A stretch of 64,000 bases of DNA from Sphagnum compactum. Lineage: Eukaryota; Bryophyta; Sphagnopsida; Sphagnales. The stretch is from assembly GCA_965153455.1 (NCBI GenBank), contig OZ234493.1, positions 22,062,213-22,126,212 on the forward strand, read 5' to 3'. Shown in pieces: positions 60,628 through 64,000 of this stretch; positions within the stretch are counted from its first letter, which is position 1, and the number at the start of each line of letters is the position of its first letter. The position numbers and the translations under genes were made by a program. The notes beneath the pieces were generated by a model. That model had not been told where the DNA came from and searched no databases. It was given only the letters and a program-made list of their open reading frames with translations.

Positions 60628-61057
60628 CAGTGTTGGCCAGGACAACCAACTCGGTTTTCAACCCAATTATTAATAATCTACTAGTCAGTTATTTATTTAT
60701 ATTAAATACCTATCAATAACCTATTTAGATAACCCAGTTATTGTCAAGGTAGGTTATCGATCCTAAAACATTAAACATGTTTACGGAAAAAAAAACCAAG
60801 GGAAAAAAAGTGTTGAAAAAACCCCTAGATAATTGAAAAAATAATTTGTGGTTCTGAAATCATTCTCAATCCAAGTATTTGAGAACCAACCCTTATGCAT
60901 AACTGACAATTATTACCAAAAAAAATAACAGAATACATTCATAATCAGAGTTACTACTTTGACAATGAAATTGATAACTGATAGTTTTTTTTTTCCCAAA
61001 AAACATTGATATTGATAATTGACGGTTATGAAAAAAGAAATAACCCGCCCAACACTA
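60628..61057. mobile_element. hAT-like non-autonomous element (430 bp)
   Basis: Ends are cagtgttgg (left) and cccaacacta (right), an imperfect inverted repeat of the same sequence as the 2504-2830 element. The flanking 8-mers gttagaac (60620-60627) and gtcagaat (61058-61065) match at 6 of 8 positions. Both elements therefore sit in a gttngaac-like target. No transposase is present. Confidence 0.6.
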
Positions 61058-61485
61058 GTCAGAATGTTAGAACTCCCAACTTTGAGTTATTGACATTGGG
61101 CGGGATAGAATTGAAAAAATATGGAATAAAAGGATGCTGCTGGTGTTTGAGGTGTTGCATACATGAAAAAAAATTAGAGGATTCTTCCTTTGGATTGCTT
61201 GGATCCTTTTACTTCTTATTTATAAATTGTTATAATCATTGTGACTGACTTTTTTGTGATTTTTTGACATCAAAAATGTGATTTTGATCTATGCAAGTAT
61301 TTATATGAAATGAATGTCAGATTGAAATTGGAATTGGGAACTGGCCTCAAGCTAGAATCAGCCCCAGAACCAGCCCCAAAACCCATATTATGCAAGTTTT
61401 CAGCTCTTCAGTTTTTTAAGAAAATGTTTTAAAACATTTATGGTTTGTACATTATACCTAAGTAGGGGTTTTTTCAACAAACTAC

Positions 61486-61543
61486 AGCCAATGGACAACC
61501 GCTAAGCGCAGTGTTCCCTTGAGCTTAGTGATTGCCATTGGCT
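61486..61543. repeat. 58-bp foldback
   Basis: agccaatggacaaccgctaa and, on the other strand from the right edge, agccaatggcaatcactaag form arms of about 21 bases with a few mismatches around a short loop containing gttcccttgag. Confidence 0.6.
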
Positions 61544-61669
61544 GACTAATAATTCAAGTGACGAATTTTCTTGCTTAGTGAGCTGGTATAGGGAGGATTT
61601 TGCATAATTTTTCGTACAATTGTCTATTGATAATTTCAGCTAACTGGAATGTGAAGGATGGTATGAAAA

Positions 61670-62485
61670 CCTTACTACCTCACTCTTTCTTTTAATAATT
61701 ACCTCCCTCCTCTCCTCATAATTAGGTTGACCTTTTTCTATACTCATCAAAATAAATATATAAAATATATTAACATGTGCTTTTTTCATGTCCATAATAT
61801 TTATATTTACATTATTTATAAATTAAAAATTTATTGCCCCAAGCTAACGGATGTGCATGGGTAGATTTTGGGTGCACTCATTCAATTGATGGGTTGTTTT
61901 GAAAACTCCCCCATATATTTGTCGGGTTTCTTCTCAAAATATGAATGTTGGGTAATTGATTTAGTCATGCCTCTATATCATTTTAATTTTTTAATTTTTT
62001 GGGTTGTCACTGACCTGTTTGTATCATGAGGTTTCATATCACTATGAAATGTAAAAATAATAATTCATATGACTAATTTTTTAAATGACTTTTTATAAAC
62101 ACGTAAATAATTATATTTTAATTTAAAAATACTATTAAAATGAAATTCTTACAAAATCGATTAAATAAAACATGTCAATTTAAAAATAAATTATAAAAAA
62201 TTGGTTTTTGAGATATAATTTGATTTTATTTAAAAAACTTTTATAAGGCTTTGATGAAGATTTATAAAAAGAATTATAATGCAAGATTTAATTTTTAATT
62301 GATTAATTTGTTTGTATTGTTGTTGCCTTTTATTTTATAAAAATTTATTATTGCCCTAAGATAGTGTACATGCATGTATGATTTTAGCTTTTACCAAGCA
62401 TGTATGGGGGCAACCACAACTAATTCTCTAATAATAATAATGATGATGAATTATTGAAAACCATATGAGAACATAAGAAGAGGGA
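61670..62485 (-). repeat. Dispersed repeat family C, copy 3, interrupted
   Basis: On the minus strand 62485-62430 matches the tttcatatggttttcaat-like left part of family C, and 61840-61670 matches the catgaaaa...cacatgttaa and aattattaa right part. About 570 bp of AT-rich sequence flanked by similar ttattgccc-aag blocks (about 61841 and 62344) separates the halves, which suggests a later insertion. Confidence 0.45.
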
Positions 62486-62746
62486 AAATAAAATAAAATA
62501 GAATTTCATCATCATTGGTCCTGAGCTGACCCATACAAGGAGGGTATGGCACGCAGAAGGAAAATATTAAACAGGCCAAAGGAAATGAATGCAGTCAGTA
62601 CAAAAGTATTGCTTCGATTTGTTCCTTCAGTCTGCCCATTTGCTCTGGCCTGTTTAGTATTTTCCCACGCAGAAAGGTACAAGATTTTTCCCTGACGCTT
62701 ACCGACATTTTCCTCTCCTCTCCTTTCCCGTACCCCTCTCTCAAAG

Positions 62747-63306
62747 CTACCATAGTTGTTCCGTTTGCTAGTGGCCAGACGATCTTGGTTTCGTAATCAC
62801 GAGTGCTTGCGGGCAAGGTTTTGTTGCTCAAGTTGTTCTGCTTTTGAGAGTTAACGATAGTACCTGGAACAAAGTGGAAGTCTTGTAATGAAAATTGGAA
62901 TTCGACTGAGACCAATTGCCGAAATCAGCTACTCCCAGGTACTCTTCCTCTTTCATCAACCGTTTGTTAAGTTTATAATACAACTGGTGTGCACAAGAGA
63001 CTTCGTAGTTTTTGGGATTCCTGGATTTGTTCAGGCGAAAGAGAGGGCTTGATAACGGTTGCAACGGAATTTAACACCGGCTCGTGACTGATCGGGTTTA
63101 CAGAAGTCACGACCATTTACTGCCCGGCACAAATGTATTGAACTTATAGCCGCCACACCCTTAACTGTGCCGTTTTTGAAAACTTCAAAGTTTGAAACCT
63201 CAACTGTTGAGAAATGCACAGATGTGTTAGGTTGTGGAATGGTTGCTGAAAAGAGTTAAAGATCATGTATTGATGTTCAGATTTTGAAATTGGGTGGGCA
63301 ACAGGC
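62747..63306 (+). promoter_or_regulatory. Duplicated upstream region of kinase 2
   Basis: It aligns with 46540-47284 before kinase 1 (gctaccatagttgttccg, cggctcgtgactgatcggg-like, gagaaatgcacagatg and the final gcaacaggc before ATG). It is shorter than copy 1 by roughly 185 bases because of scattered deletions or insertions. Confidence 0.55.
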
Positions 63307-64000
63307 ATGGAACAATTTCGAGATCATGTGAAAGAGGTCGAGAACAATGTTAAGGAAGTTGGTGACGGTGCGACAGCCAGCAAGATTAATCGTCATCAAT
63401 GTAAGCGCTTGGCGAGTGCATACGAGGAAATCAGTGTACTTTTCAAGGAGTTGATGATGTTGGATAATGCAAATCATGTGCTCTTATTGCCCTTGTTGGA
63501 TGAGTTCATTCGTGTCCTTGAGAGGGGAAAAGTCCTAGTCTTGCAATATGCAAGTGCGCAATGGTATGAATTGGCGGTGACCAGGGGAAATAACGAGGAG
63601 GCCTTTAACGAGCTCCACTTGTCACTTGATACTAACATCAAAGCATTGCAAAAGCAAGTTTCACAAAGTTCGAAAGAGGTACAATTCCCCGGATGGACTC
63701 ATGACACATCGCAAGCTGCAACATTTCGAAGGGATGCCGAGGAGGATTTTAATGAAATGCTGGAAATGTTGCAAGATTTAGTAAAGAATCTGCCAATGGC
63801 AATCGATAAGCTCAAGGGAACACCATCAGGGGACGAACTCCCTCTCAATCTGCGAATAGAGAGACGGAAAATTACGCTTGGGCAACAGATTGGGAAGGGG
63901 GCTTATGGGTTGGTGCACGAGGCATACTGGCTTGGATGCAAAATCGCTGTCAAAATCATAGAAACAAGTGAGATCAGTGTGTTGCAGCAGGAGGTGAATA
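63307..64000 (+). CDS. TKL-type protein kinase, copy 2 (cut by window edge)
   Basis: An open frame runs from ATG at 63307 to the window end (231 codons) without a stop. It is a clear paralogue of the 47285 gene: in the aligned 56-residue stretch beginning LLPLLDE, 45 residues are identical by my count. It keeps the helical N-terminus, KLKGTP before the kinase domain, the Gly loop GKGAYGLV, the Lys of IAVKII and the Glu of QQEV. A stretch of about 30 residues between the helical part and the linker (after LQKQVS) is the most diverged. Everything beyond the first part of the kinase N-lobe is outside the window, so intactness cannot be judged. Confidence 0.85.
   Translation, partial: MEQFRDHVKEVENNVKEVGDGATASKINRHQCKRLASAYEEISVLFKELMMLDNANHVLLLPLLDEFIRVLERGKVLVLQYASAQWYELAVTRGNNEEAFNELHLSLDTNIKALQKQVSQSSKEVQFPGWTHDTSQAATFRRDAEEDFNEMLEMLQDLVKNLPMAIDKLKGTPSGDELPLNLRIERRKITLGQQIGKGAYGLVHEAYWLGCKIAVKIIETSEISVLQQEVN

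Larger units (their letters stand above)
58200..62600. other. AT-rich intergenic stretch between the kinase copies (second part)
   Basis: No gene is supported. The beginning may hold the unrecognisable upstream part of the retroelement relic. Family D (60360-60575), an hAT-like element (60628-61057), a foldback (61486-61543) and a disrupted family C copy (61670-62485) fill the rest. Confidence 0.5.

Overview
The window is nuclear DNA of a land plant. Six genes are supported, all spliced with ordinary GT-AG introns. They sit in compositionally distinct, less AT-rich islands separated by long AT-rich stretches full of decayed transposable elements. The plant-only families present (an LHCA3 photosystem I antenna, a CGR pectin methyltransferase, a URGT-type nucleotide-sugar transporter, an LAF3-like amidohydrolase) make this a plant. 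The tandem kinases with an MLKL-like helical N-terminus and the BioY domain lead me to prefer a seedless plant (moss, other bryophyte, lycophyte or fern). That last step is inference; the species cannot be read from the sequence.

Layout. 1-9 kb is AT-rich, with hAT-like and other non-autonomous elements and a gag-like scrap. 9.2-11.3 kb holds a decayed receptor-kinase domain and a minisatellite. 12.9-15.9 kb (+) is a CGR2/CGR3-like Golgi methyltransferase. 17.0-20.3 kb (-) is a UDP-rhamnose/UDP-galactose transporter, convergent with it. 20.3-26.2 kb is a low-complexity leader region, then AT-rich DNA and a 384-bp MITE-like element. 26.25-29.29 kb (-) is a small PAP2/haloperoxidase-related (DUF212) membrane protein. 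29.3-34.5 kb is repeat-rich and includes an 81-bp foldback. 34.57-41.05 kb (-) is a 15-exon LAF3-like amidohydrolase gene whose last exon runs without interruption into a BioY (biotin transporter S-component) domain. 42.43-44.99 kb (+) is LHCA3, head to head with the previous gene. 45.4-46.2 kb is an alternating 102/123-bp repeat array. 47.28-49.45 kb (+) is a TKL-like kinase with a helical N-terminal domain. 49.5-62.7 kb is AT-rich with relics, including a decayed reverse-transcriptase-type ORF tail. 63.31 kb to the edge (+) is a second, truncated copy of the kinase together with its upstream region.

The most unusual item is the amidohydrolase-BioY fusion. It predicts a 775-residue protein with an N-terminal hydrophobic segment, a complete metal-hydrolase domain with all expected metal ligands visible, and a C-terminal multi-pass BioY domain. 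I can reconstruct every splice junction in phase. A release-and-uptake role for biotin or a related amide is an attractive but untested reading. Functionally, the CGR and URGT neighbours both belong to Golgi pectin synthesis, and the fusion gene and LHCA3 share a 1.4-kb divergent promoter region.
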